Origin: Oceanihabitans gracilariae
Lineage (GTDB): Bacteria; Bacteroidota; Bacteroidia; Flavobacteriales; Flavobacteriaceae
Reading direction: 5' to 3'
Assembly (NCBI RefSeq): GCF_042684485.1
Contig: NZ_JBHULM010000011.1
Span: 1,302,001 to 1,366,000 of the forward strand
DNA: 64,000 nucleotides
The notes beneath the pieces were generated by a model. That model did no database searches. It saw only the letters and a program-made list of their open reading frames with translations, and was not told the origin of the DNA. Position 1 is the stretch's first letter. The number at the start of each line of letters is the position of its first letter. Position numbers and translations under genes: made by a program. Shown here piece after piece: positions 18,401-26,171 of this stretch.

Positions 18401-20748
18401 TTTATGATACTGATGGTTCTATTTTATATCAAGGAGATAATGATGGAGACCTTACAGGATTAACATTTACTAGTACAGGAAATGCTTTATCTGTAGCTAT
18501 AGATTCAGATGGTTCTGGTAGTTGCCAATCAAGTACTGGTTATACACCATGGGATTTCGATGTTTGGTGTCAAACTTGTATACCACAAACGGTAGATTTT
18601 GATGTATATGGTGATTGTAATACAGATCCAGACAATCCAGAATTTACTGTAGAAGTAAATGTTACAGACTTTGGTGATGCTACTTCAGTAACAGTAACAG
18701 ATGATCAAGGAAGTGCTCCACAAGTTCTAACAGAACCTGGTGTAGTAGTATTTGGTCCTTATACAGCTAATATAGATGTTGTTGTGTCTGCAGCTAATAC
18801 AGACGATGCTAACTGTATTGTAAATAGTATGCCGTTAACGTTTGTTTGTCCTCCAGCACCAAATCCTTGTTCTATTATTTATGCAGGTGAAGATCAAACG
18901 GTAACTTGTGATGATAACGAAGTAGATTTATCGTCAACTTTCCACCTTTTCGGAACAGATACTAATACTTATGAAATAAACGCATTAGATGTTTGTCCAA
19001 CTCCTGCTACATCTGGAGGAGAGCCAACTAGTTTAGATGTTGATGATACATGGTCAGAAGTTATTGAACTAGGATTTGATTTCTGTTTCTTTGGTGAAAC
19101 ATACAGTCAAATACTAATTGGTTCTAATGGTGTATTATCTTTTGAATTACAGTATGCTGGTGGTTACAATGCTTGGGGCTTTACAGATACCTTACCTAAT
19201 AGTACAGATACAGCATTATCTGAAGCTAATATATTTGGTGTAGCACATGATATTGATCCAAGTGTATGTGGTGATATTAATTATTATATTTTAGGTTCTG
19301 CTCCTTATAGACAATTTGTTGTTAATTATTCAAATGTATGTCATTTCAGCTGTAACTCTTTAATGTCAAGCAGTCAGATTATTTTATATGAATCTTCTAA
19401 CAATATTGATATAAATGTTTTCGATAAACCAACTTGTACAACTTGGAATAGTGGTAGTGCTGTTATTGGTGTTCAAAACGTTCCTGGTACAGTTGCATTT
19501 ACTCCTCCAGGTAGAAATACAGGAAACTGGTCTGCAAGTGATGAGTATTGGAGATTTGCTCCTTCAGGAGGAACGCCAAACTATAGTTTTGAGTGGTTTG
19601 ATGGTACAACATCTTTAGGAGATTCTGAAACAATAACAGTTTCACCTACAGAAACAACTACATATACAGCTTCAATTACTTATGAGCTTTGTACAGGTGG
19701 TACATCAACTGTTACAGATGATGTTGTAATTACTTTTGATGATTCTGGAGTAGAGGATGCTTCATTCACTATGACAGCAACATGTGATGGTGGTACAGCA
19801 GAAATTACTGGAACAACTGGAGGTGTATTTACTTTTGATACTGTGCCAACAGATGGAGCAACAATTGATGCTGCAACAGGTACTGTAACAGGAGCTACAC
19901 CAGGAGAAACATATACAGTAGTATATACTACAACAGGTTCTTGTTCTGCAACGAGCTCGCAAGATGTTACCGTTTTAGATGCTGAAGATGCTTCATTTAC
20001 TATGACTGCAACATGTGATGGTGGTACTGCTTTAATATCTGGAGACGCTGGCGGAACATTTAGTTTCAACCCAACAGTAACAGATGGAACTTTAATTGAT
20101 CCTGTAACAGGAGAAGTTACTAACGCATTACCAGGAACAGCATATACTATTGAGTACACAACTTCAGGAGTATGTAGCGCAACTAGTACTCAGGTTTTAG
20201 TTACACTTGACGCTTTTGACTTTACAGTAATAGGAGATTGTAATGGTGCTATTTATGAGTTAACTATAAACCCAACAGATGATAGTTATGATGCTAGTAC
20301 TGCAACATATGTATTATATGATGATATGGATTCTGTATTACAAACTAATACTGCTGGTGATAATGTATTTGTTATAGACGCAAGTATTTTTACTCCTCCA
20401 ATGTCTGGAAGCGCTTTTAATTATGTTGTAGAAGTTACTAATGACCTAGGTTGTGTAGTTTATAATGACGTACTAGTAGAAAGTATTAATTGTATTATTC
20501 CTCAAGGTATATCACCTAATAACGATGGTAAAAATGATAATTTCGATTTAACAGGGTATGAGGTTAGTAAATTAGAAATTTTTAACAGACATGGTATTAA
20601 AGTATACTCTAAAACTAATTATACCAATGATTGGTATGGACAGTCTGATAGTGGCGATGAACTACCAGTAGGAACTTATTTCTACGTAATGGAATATCAA
20701 GGAAATAAAACCAAAACATCTTGGGTATATTTAAATAGAGAAAACTAA
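15424..20748 (+). CDS. T9SS-secreted multidomain adhesin with Fn3-CUB repeats and type B sorting domain
   Basis: 1774 residues with a signal peptide ending GFSQ. Residues about 20-190 look like a jelly-roll (MAM-like) domain. Then come four modules, each a fibronectin type III domain (GYxLSVGTTPGGTxVLDN, YGTTYYVTIxPYN) plus a CUB-like domain (CYDNND, DEITIYDGTDNTG). They start near residues 191, 400, 612 and 838, a period of about 210-225. Later segments include CTVTCDD-type strands, a GSNGVLSF domain and two roughly 75-residue repeats beginning DASFTMTATCDGG. Residues 1690-1774 (IPQGISPNNDGKNDNF, LEIFNRHGIKVY, LPVGTYFYVM) are the CHU_C/type B sorting domain. The protein is paired with a PorP/SprF partner and a PorE-like anchor immediately downstream. 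It is likely a surface adhesin; its ligand is unknown. Confidence 0.92.
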   Translation: MKKITLSLLLGLMSLIGFSQVGLVENFDSGVTLPTGWTSDVEDYSVSFVENCDGRSVRANLDATNTDAQLTSPNLVGQSNGSDLTIAFDYKIVDWSLATTETQPGWGEILVQYSVNDGATWLTVDTIDDSNHVTSNVCANWSVVVPAADVPTGSDFKLRINANWITTDTDVTYYLYLDNVSATQVVVDPPSCVNLLTPTNGSSGVSITTDLEWTDATGIPTGYTLSVGTTPGGTEVLDNVNTGLSTTYDLPDLEYGTTYYVTITPFNANGDAVGCTEYTFTTGADPNAPVDCASGLPINTVYCYDNNDTTTWNFQSSTGGPLNVFFNAGEMESCCDEITIYDGTDNTGTVLYDDNNDGDLTGVSVIATSGFVFIEIDSDSSFSCASNGYIPLDFDVSCVDTTALPNCNAALTTPANGAIDVDVNTDLVWSPASVLVTGYILSVGTTPGGTDVVDNVDVFGATNYPLGTLAYETTYYVTIVPYNDNGSAVNCNEQTFTTENDPNQIVDCSISEEVNTIFCYENNDNTVYSFASNSGAPLVVVFNSGTTENIFDELVVTDSDGTELYNGYGNGGNLAGLMFTSTGGSISIGVTSDGSVVSCTNNPWNFTVSCVDTTALPNCNASLTSPVNGAVDVNENEDLTWSAATVFVEGYYLSIGTTPGGVDVLDNLDVGNVLTYDPGVLEYSTTYYVTIIPYNVNGSAVDCVEESFTVKDDPNQIVDCDTSEVINTTFCYENNEIIELWFASSNGNPISITFLAGLIEESTFSGNSWDDIYIYDGTDNTGTLLYDSNDGIVGNNNLAGFNFVGNSGNLYVFFDADGFGSCESNGYTPISFDVACVDTTALPNCNAALVAPVDGAIDVDENDDLTWSAASVIVDGYKLYVGTTPGGTDVLNGLDVGDVLTYDLGTLDYATTYYVTIVPYNTNGDAEGCTEENFTTRDDPNVIIDCTAGVYNTTYCYDNNDPMVFYFASADGYPLNIMFNAGDIEDPWDEVIIYDTDGSILYQGDNDGDLTGLTFTSTGNALSVAIDSDGSGSCQSSTGYTPWDFDVWCQTCIPQTVDFDVYGDCNTDPDNPEFTVEVNVTDFGDATSVTVTDDQGSAPQVLTEPGVVVFGPYTANIDVVVSAANTDDANCIVNSMPLTFVCPPAPNPCSIIYAGEDQTVTCDDNEVDLSSTFHLFGTDTNTYEINALDVCPTPATSGGEPTSLDVDDTWSEVIELGFDFCFFGETYSQILIGSNGVLSFELQYAGGYNAWGFTDTLPNSTDTALSEANIFGVAHDIDPSVCGDINYYILGSAPYRQFVVNYSNVCHFSCNSLMSSSQIILYESSNNIDINVFDKPTCTTWNSGSAVIGVQNVPGTVAFTPPGRNTGNWSASDEYWRFAPSGGTPNYSFEWFDGTTSLGDSETITVSPTETTTYTASITYELCTGGTSTVTDDVVITFDDSGVEDASFTMTATCDGGTAEITGTTGGVFTFDTVPTDGATIDAATGTVTGATPGETYTVVYTTTGSCSATSSQDVTVLDAEDASFTMTATCDGGTALISGDAGGTFSFNPTVTDGTLIDPVTGEVTNALPGTAYTIEYTTSGVCSATSTQVLVTLDAFDFTVIGDCNGAIYELTINPTDDSYDASTATYVLYDDMDSVLQTNTAGDNVFVIDASIFTPPMSGSAFNYVVEVTNDLGCVVYNDVLVESINCIIPQGISPNNDGKNDNFDLTGYEVSKLEIFNRHGIKVYSKTNYTNDWYGQSDSGDELPVGTYFYVMEYQGNKTKTSWVYLNREN

Positions 20749-20765
20749 TTAACTAATTAAGTAAA

Positions 20766-21671
20766 ATGAAAAAATTATATATTATTCTCGCTTTCTTGTT
20801 TGTTGTTCAAATGCAAGCACAACAAGATCCGCAGTACACACAGTATATGTATAACATGAATGTTGTTAACCCAGCATATGCAGGTTCTTATGAAGGAGTT
20901 GCTATTGGAATGCTTTATAGAAGCCAATGGGTTGGATTAGAAGGCGCTCCTAAAACAGGAACCTTCGCAATACATTCTCCAGTAGGTAAAAATGTTGGTT
21001 TAGGTTTATCTCTTATTAGTGATGAAATAGGACCAGTAAGAGAAACAAATGCTTATGCAGATTTCTCTTATACTTTACCAATGGGTGCAAACAATAAATT
21101 AGCCTTTGGTTTAAAAGCAGGTGCTACATTTCATGATATAGGGTTAAGTGATTTAGAATTAACAGATGCAGATGATGACCTTTTTCAAAACATAAGTGAA
21201 GTAACACCAAATGTTGGAGCAGGAGTTTATTTTTATAAACCAAACAAATACTACGTGTCTGTTTCTATGCCAAATATTTTAAACGCTACACATTTAGATG
21301 CTAACGGACTTAACATAGGTTCAGAAACACAGCATTTATTTGCAGCAGCAGGTTATGTATTTAGTTTATCTGATAACTTTAAATTAAAGCCGCATGCTTT
21401 AGTTAAAACAGCTTTTGATGCTCCTTTAAGTTTTGATGTAAATGCAAATGTATTTATGTATGATATAGTTGAAGTAGGTGTAGGATATCGCTTAGAAGAT
21501 TCTTTTAGCGGAATGGTTAACTTTATGGTAACTCCTCGTTTAAGAGTAGGTTATGCATATGATGCTATTCAATCCGATTTAAATTACTCAACAAGTTCAT
21601 CACACGAGGTATTTATTAATTTTGATATTGCGTTTCCTAAACGTGTATCACGTTCACCACGTTATTTCTAA
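20766..21671 (+). CDS. PorP/SprF-family type IX secretion outer-membrane protein
   Basis: 301 residues with a signal peptide (MKKLYIILAFLFVVQMQAQ), followed by QDPQYTQYMYNMNVVNPAYAGS, the hallmark N-terminus of the PorP/SprF family. The rest is a 14-strand-type outer-membrane barrel ending at PRYF. SprF-like proteins are dedicated partners needed to place type B sorting-domain cargo on the surface. The gene sits 17 bases after such a cargo gene and 20 bases before the OmpA-like anchor, so it very probably serves that adhesin. Confidence 0.93.
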   Translation: MKKLYIILAFLFVVQMQAQQDPQYTQYMYNMNVVNPAYAGSYEGVAIGMLYRSQWVGLEGAPKTGTFAIHSPVGKNVGLGLSLISDEIGPVRETNAYADFSYTLPMGANNKLAFGLKAGATFHDIGLSDLELTDADDDLFQNISEVTPNVGAGVYFYKPNKYYVSVSMPNILNATHLDANGLNIGSETQHLFAAAGYVFSLSDNFKLKPHALVKTAFDAPLSFDVNANVFMYDIVEVGVGYRLEDSFSGMVNFMVTPRLRVGYAYDAIQSDLNYSTSSSHEVFINFDIAFPKRVSRSPRYF

Positions 21672-21691
21672 TCAGATAAGCTAAAGATATT

Positions 21692-23605
21692 ATGAAAAAC
21701 TTTAAATTATATATAACAATACTATTATTGAGTAGCTTTAGTTTAACTGCTCAAAATAAGGATACCAATACTGCAGATAAATATTTTTCTAGATTTAATT
21801 TTAATAAAGCTATTGAGTCTTATGAAAAATTAGTAGAAAAAGGAAAAGCAGATGCGTATGTATACACGCGTTTAGCAGAAGCAAACTACAATATTTTTAA
21901 TACTGTAGATGCAGAAAAATGGTATGCTAAAGCCCTTGAAACCTCTCAAAATCCAGAAACAATTATCAATTACGTACAAATGCTTAAAGCAAACGGTAAG
22001 TATGATAAATCAAATGAATGGATGAGCAAATTTGCAGCTATGAGACCTGCAGATGTAAGATCAATTGCATTTAACGAAAATCCTGATTATTTACCTAAAA
22101 TTTTAGATAAAGGAAAGAAGTTTAATGTTCAAAATCTAGAAATTAACTCTCAAGTATCTGATTTTGGAGGTACTATTAATAACGGTAAATTATATATCAC
22201 TTCTGCAAGAAATAAAGCAAGAAGAGAATATGGTTGGAATGAAGAACCTTTTCTAGACCTTTATGAATTTACTATAGAAGAAGATGGTACATACCAAAAC
22301 GAAAGCCTATTAGGTAACGATATCAATACAAAGTACCACGAAGGTGTAGTTGCTTTTAGTCCTGACGGAAATACCATGTATTTTTCTAGAGAAAGTTTTT
22401 ACGAGAAAAAGTATCAAAGTGACTCTTTATCAAATACTAGATTTAGTGTATTAAACTTATTTAAAGCTACTAAATCAGGAGATAGCTGGTCAAATATTGA
22501 AGCATTACCTTTTAACAGTAACAACTATAATACAGATCATCCATCTGTAAGTGCAGACGGTAAAACACTTTATTTTACTTCAGATATGCCAGGAGGTTTT
22601 GGTCAAGGTGATATTTACAAAGCAACAATCAAAAGCGATGGTTCTTTTGGAGAAGCTGTAAATTTAGGAGCTAAAGTAAATACAGAAGGTCGTGAAATGT
22701 TTCCTTTTATAAGTGATAACGGAACCTTATACTTATCATCAGACGGACATTTAGGACTAGGTGGATTAGATGTATTCTACACTAAAGAAATAGATGGTAA
22801 AATGTCTAAAGTACGTAACGTAGGTATTCCTGTAAATAGTAGTGCAGATGATTTTGCTTTTGCTATAGACGAAGAATCTGGAGAAGGTTTTGTTTCTTCT
22901 AACCGAGAAGGAGGTAAAGGTAGCGATGATATTTATGCTATTAAAAAACTACAACCTTTATGCGATGTTGAAATTACTTCTACTGTAACAGATAAAGTAA
23001 CAGGAGCAATTTTAGCAGGAGCAACAGCAACTTTATATGATGATAAAGGAAATAAAATATCTTCAAAAATAACAGATGCAGAAGGTATAGCAGCGTTTAT
23101 TATTGAATGTGATACAGATACAGAGTTAGAAGTAACTATGGATGGTTATGAAAGCAATAAACTAGCCATTGAAGGAACAGATGAAGAAGAATTATCTGTA
23201 GCTATCGCTCTAGATCCTATTGAAGAAATAATAAAAGCAGACCATATTGCATTAAACGCTATTTACTTTGATTTTGATAAATCTAACATTACAGCTAAAG
23301 CTGCTTTTGAGTTAGATAAGTTAGTACAAGTAATGAACAAATACCCAGAAATGGTTATTAATGCAAAATCACATACAGATAGTAGAGGTTCTAGTTCTTA
23401 TAATGAAAGATTATCAGACCGTAGAGCTAAAACTACAGTACAATATGTAATATCTAAAGGTATTGATGCTGCAAGAATTTCTGGAATTGGTAAAGGTGAA
23501 AGTGAGCCAGCAGTAAACTGTGGTTCTAAATGTACCGAAGAAGAGCACCAATTAAACAGACGTAGTGAGTTTATTATTGTAAGTGGAGGTTTAGATAACC
23601 AATAA
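21692..23605 (+). CDS. PorE-like protein: TPR, beta-propeller, CRD and OmpA domains
   Basis: 637 residues. A signal peptide (ILLLSSFSLTAQ) is followed by TPR-like helices (about 25-120). A WD40/PD40-like propeller comes next (about 140-425, with blades such as GVVAFSPDGNTMYFS, HPSVSADGKTLYFTS and FPFISDNGTLYLSS). A carboxypeptidase-regulatory domain (about 428-500, VTDKVTGAILAGATATLYD) and an OmpA peptidoglycan-binding domain (about 520-632, IYFDFDKSN, SHTDSRGSSSYNERLSDRRA, NRRSEFII) complete it. This order matches PorE of Porphyromonas. PorE is a lipoprotein, whereas no lipobox Cys is visible here. It is third in the adhesin operon and probably anchors the PorP/SprF-adhesin complex to peptidoglycan. 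Confidence 0.9.
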   Translation: MKNFKLYITILLLSSFSLTAQNKDTNTADKYFSRFNFNKAIESYEKLVEKGKADAYVYTRLAEANYNIFNTVDAEKWYAKALETSQNPETIINYVQMLKANGKYDKSNEWMSKFAAMRPADVRSIAFNENPDYLPKILDKGKKFNVQNLEINSQVSDFGGTINNGKLYITSARNKARREYGWNEEPFLDLYEFTIEEDGTYQNESLLGNDINTKYHEGVVAFSPDGNTMYFSRESFYEKKYQSDSLSNTRFSVLNLFKATKSGDSWSNIEALPFNSNNYNTDHPSVSADGKTLYFTSDMPGGFGQGDIYKATIKSDGSFGEAVNLGAKVNTEGREMFPFISDNGTLYLSSDGHLGLGGLDVFYTKEIDGKMSKVRNVGIPVNSSADDFAFAIDEESGEGFVSSNREGGKGSDDIYAIKKLQPLCDVEITSTVTDKVTGAILAGATATLYDDKGNKISSKITDAEGIAAFIIECDTDTELEVTMDGYESNKLAIEGTDEEELSVAIALDPIEEIIKADHIALNAIYFDFDKSNITAKAAFELDKLVQVMNKYPEMVINAKSHTDSRGSSSYNERLSDRRAKTTVQYVISKGIDAARISGIGKGESEPAVNCGSKCTEEEHQLNRRSEFIIVSGGLDNQ

Positions 23606-23630
23606 AAAGAAACGCAATAAATACGTTTAA

Positions 23631-23662
23631 AAACCACCTCATTTTTATGAGGTGGTTTTTTT
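23631..23662 (+). terminator. terminator of the adhesin operon
   Basis: AACCACCTCA / TGAGGTGGTT hairpin followed by seven or more T, 25 bases after the stop of the PorE-like gene. Confidence 0.85.
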
Positions 23663-23735
23663 ATGTTGTACTTATAGCTAATAGTAGGTTTTATTTAGTA
23701 CATCGCTTTATTATAAAACCAAAAGGGTATAAAAC

Positions 23736-23772
23736 AAAAAAGCCTTACTTGTAAAAAGTAAGGCTTTTTTAA
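23736..23772 (-). terminator. terminator of rng (bidirectional)
   Basis: AAAAGCCTTACTT / AAGTAAGGCTTTT hairpin with A and T runs on its two sides, directly after the rng stop on the minus strand. It also forms a second barrier to plus-strand readthrough. Confidence 0.85.
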
Positions 23773-25320
23773 TTATTTAATTTGATTACCATCTTTGTCA
23801 AAAAAATGATATTCTAGATATGTGTAAGCATCTCTTGGTAAAATTTTCACCCATTTTTTATGTTCAAAAAACCATTTTGAACGTATAGATGGAAAGCCCT
23901 TTGTTAAAAAGGCTGCTATAAAGGGATGTGTGTTTAAGGTCACCTTTTTATAGTCTTTTTTAAATAGTTGTTCCATATCATATTTTATTTTAGGAACAAT
24001 ACTTATTGGAGCTTCGACCTCAGAACCATTTATAATATCGTCAGGATTTTCCTCACGAGTTTTAATATTCATTTCTGGTCTTACTCTTTGTCTAGTTATT
24101 TGTATCAAGCCAAATTTACTTGGAGGTAGTATTTTGTGTTTAGCTCTATCATCTTTCATTTCATCACGTAGGTGATTAAAAAGCTTTTTTCGGTGTTCAG
24201 CAGTATTTAAATCAATAAAATCTACAACTATAATTCCGCCCATATCACGTAAACGCAATTGTCTGGCCATTTCTGTTGCTGCAATTAAATTAACTTCTAA
24301 TGCTGTATCCTCTTGAGAGTTGGCTTTATTAGATCGGTTTCCGCTATTTACGTCTACAACGTGAAGTGCTTCGGTATGTTCTATAACCAAATAAGCTCCT
24401 TTTTGCATGGAAACAGTTTTTCCAAAAGAGGTTTTAATTTGTCTTTCTACTCCATATTTTTCAAATATTGGAACGTTGGACTGATACAATTTAACTATGG
24501 ATTCTTTTTTAGGTGCAATTTCTTGCACATATTCTTTAATTTGAATGTAAAGCGCTTCATCATCCACATAAATTCCAGTAAAGGAATCATTAAATATGTC
24601 TCGTAATATAGAAGAAGCTTTGTTCATTTCTCCTAATACTTTACTTGGATGGTGTGCTTTGTGTAGCTTTTTACACATTGCGGTCCAACGACCTAACAAA
24701 TTCTGTAAATCTTTGTCTAGTTCTGCTACTTTTTTGCCTTCTGCTACTGTACGTATGATAACACCAAATCCCTTTGGAGTAATGCTTTTAACCAAACGTT
24801 TTAATCTTTCTTTTTCTTCTTTGCTTTCTATTTTTTGAGAAATAGAAATCCTGTCAGAAAAAGGTACTAAAACAATATATCTACCAGCAATAGAAAGCTC
24901 AGAGCTTATTCTAGGGCCTTTTGTAGATATTGGTTCTTTTACTATTTGTACTAGTAACGATTGATTTGATTTTATAACGTTAGCTATGCTTCCGTTTTTA
25001 TCAATATCTTTTTCAAATGGGAAATTCTTTAATGAAAAATCATTTAGTTTACCTGTGCTTACACTTTTTGTGAATTTTAAAAGAGAAGGTAGTTTTGGTC
25101 CTAAATCATGATAATGCAAAAAAGCATCTTTTTCATAACCTACATTAACAAATGCAGCATTTAGACCAGGAACAGCTTTTCGTATTTTGGCTATAAACAC
25201 ATCGCCAACAGAAAAGTTGTTACCATCTTCATCTTTATGTAATTCAATAAGTTTTCCATCTTTTAATAAGGCAAAATCAACGTGGTCTGGACTAGATCTA
25301 ATGATCAATTCTTTTTCCAT
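23773..25320 (-). CDS. rng: ribonuclease G/E family endoribonuclease
   Basis: Cytoplasmic endoribonuclease of mRNA decay and rRNA processing, 515 residues, close to RNase G length. The N-terminal S1-like domain starts DGKLIELHKDED and contains VFIAKIRKAVPGLNAAFVNVG. Catalytic metal-binding Asp residues are in VVDVNSGNR (D323) and VVDFIDLN (D367). After ITRQRVRPEM the cysteine pair CPxCxG (zinc link) of E. coli RNase E/G is absent. The region reads NIKTREENPDDIING instead. The gene lies downstream of HU and a tiny basic protein on the same strand, after a 294-base spacer with strong hairpins. Confidence 0.95.
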   Translation of the reverse strand: MEKELIIRSSPDHVDFALLKDGKLIELHKDEDGNNFSVGDVFIAKIRKAVPGLNAAFVNVGYEKDAFLHYHDLGPKLPSLLKFTKSVSTGKLNDFSLKNFPFEKDIDKNGSIANVIKSNQSLLVQIVKEPISTKGPRISSELSIAGRYIVLVPFSDRISISQKIESKEEKERLKRLVKSITPKGFGVIIRTVAEGKKVAELDKDLQNLLGRWTAMCKKLHKAHHPSKVLGEMNKASSILRDIFNDSFTGIYVDDEALYIQIKEYVQEIAPKKESIVKLYQSNVPIFEKYGVERQIKTSFGKTVSMQKGAYLVIEHTEALHVVDVNSGNRSNKANSQEDTALEVNLIAATEMARQLRLRDMGGIIVVDFIDLNTAEHRKKLFNHLRDEMKDDRAKHKILPPSKFGLIQITRQRVRPEMNIKTREENPDDIINGSEVEAPISIVPKIKYDMEQLFKKDYKKVTLNTHPFIAAFLTKGFPSIRSKWFFEHKKWVKILPRDAYTYLEYHFFDKDGNQIK

Positions 25321-25584
25321 TTTGTTAATTTTTATCCATACGCTTTAGTTAAAAGCTATTCGTGATGTGTTTTAAGTTAAAATTTTTAAATAACAACCAG
25401 CAACTACAAGCTAGCAACTTATAACCAAATTATACAGATGGATTATACATTATTTAATCTAATCATAGTTAATACAATTAACTATGATTAGATTTCACAG
25501 GATTTTTTAAAATCCGTGGAGTTCTAACTACGCAAGGTAATACGTGTTAAATAGAACTCATTTCAAAGAACGTTGTTATAAACT
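25321..25584 (-). other. structured spacer upstream of rng (candidate leader RNA or small RNA)
   Basis: No open frame is convincing here. Three inverted repeats stand out. The first is a perfect 18-base pair, AATCTAATCATAGTTAAT with a 3-base loop (25456-25494). The second is GGATTTT / AAAATCC (25500-25515), with CAC/GTG just outside it. The third is GAGTTCTA / TAGAACTC (25519-25526 and 25552-25559). A TAATTTG sequence near 25430 on the minus strand resembles a -7 element but misses one base. The cluster could be the 5' leader of rng, a separate small RNA or a degenerate mobile hairpin. Confidence 0.45.
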
Positions 25585-25611
25585 AAAAAAGTAGCTATTA
25601 ACTACTTTTTT
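25585..25611 (-). terminator. terminator after the small basic protein
   Basis: AAAAAAGTAG / CTACTTTTTT hairpin with a 7-base loop, 3 bases past the stop of the 30-residue gene on the minus strand. It probably separates the HU unit from rng. Confidence 0.7.
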
Positions 25612-25614
25612 AAC

Positions 25615-25707
25615 TTATTTCTTCTTTTTGTGACGGTTAGCGCGTCTTCTTTTTTTACGCTTATGCGTTGCAACCTTGTGTCTTTTGCGTTTTTTACCAC
25701 TTGGCAT
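25615..25707 (-). CDS. 30-residue highly basic protein, ribosomal-protein-like
   Basis: ATG to TAA, 30 residues beginning MPSGKKRKRHKVATHKRKK and continuing RRRANRHKKKK. Over half of the residues are Lys or Arg, with regularly placed His. The HK..KRR...RHKK pattern resembles the AURKAIP1/COX24 (mS38/bS22-like) family of tiny ribosomal subunit proteins. I recall near-identical peptides in other Bacteroidota. It lies 38 bases downstream of HU on the same strand and is followed by its own terminator. Its position in a housekeeping unit and conserved-looking composition argue that it is real. The ribosomal role is inferred. Confidence 0.8.
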   Translation of the reverse strand: MPSGKKRKRHKVATHKRKKRRRANRHKKKK

Positions 25708-25745
25708 AAGTTGATTGTTTTTTAAATTAATATTATTTTAGCGTC

Positions 25746-26036
25746 CTACTTAACGTCTACATTTGTTTTCACTCCTTCTACAAATACTTTGGCAGGTTTA
25801 AATGCCGGAATATTATGAGCAGGTATTTTTATTGTTGTGTTTTTAGAAATGTTTCTACCAGTTTTTTCAGCTCTTGTTTTAATTATAAAGCTTCCAAAAC
25901 CTCTAAGGTATACATTGTCTCCACTTTCTAAAGATGTTTTAACTTCTTCCATAAAAGTTTCAACTGTTGCTTGAACATCTCCTTTTTCAATTCCTAATTT
26001 CTCAGAAATCTTTGCTACTAAATCAGCCTTAGTCAT
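25746..26036 (-). CDS. hup: HU/IHF-family DNA-binding protein
   Basis: 96 residues of the histone-like HU fold: helical dimerisation part MTKADLVAKISEKLGIEKGD, beta-arm GDNVYLRGFGSFIIKTRAEKTGRN, and the arm tip IPAHNIPAFKPAK with the conserved intercalating Pro after the N-x-x sequence. It bends and compacts DNA as a dimer. The TAG stop is 38 bases before the tiny basic protein gene. A well-formed promoter lies upstream, and the gene diverges from mutY. Confidence 0.95.
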   Translation of the reverse strand: MTKADLVAKISEKLGIEKGDVQATVETFMEEVKTSLESGDNVYLRGFGSFIIKTRAEKTGRNISKNTTIKIPAHNIPAFKPAKVFVEGVKTNVDVK

Positions 26037-26078
26037 TTTCTATTATTTTAAATTATTGTAATCAGTTATTAAGGGATG

Positions 26079-26111
26079 CAAATATAGGAATTAAAATTTC
26101 AATATTTCAAA
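26079..26111 (-). promoter_or_regulatory. HU promoter
   Basis: On the minus strand TTTG (26111-26108) is followed after 21 bases by TATATTTG (26086-26079), both matching the Bacteroidota -33/-7 consensus. The start codon follows about 42 bases later. Confidence 0.7.
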
Positions 26112-26144
26112 CCTAATTCACTTAAATTTAACCTAATAAACGTT

Positions 26145-26152
26145 TATTTTTG
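26145..26152 (+). promoter_or_regulatory. mutY -7 element
   Basis: TATTTTTG matches TAnnTTTG, 19 bases before the mutY ATG. No convincing -33 TTTG at normal spacing. Confidence 0.5.
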
Positions 26153-26171
26153 CACTTAGTATATATATAGT

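Noticed and set aside
15994..18580. Regular DNA repeats as a possible CRISPR array
   Set aside because: Repeats are over 600 bases apart, keep the reading frame and encode Fn3-CUB modules.
19680..20159. 159-codon minus-strand frame inside the adhesin
   Set aside because: Low-complexity Val/Ser/Pro antisense of the Thr/Gly-rich repeats. The plus frame is clearly the real one.
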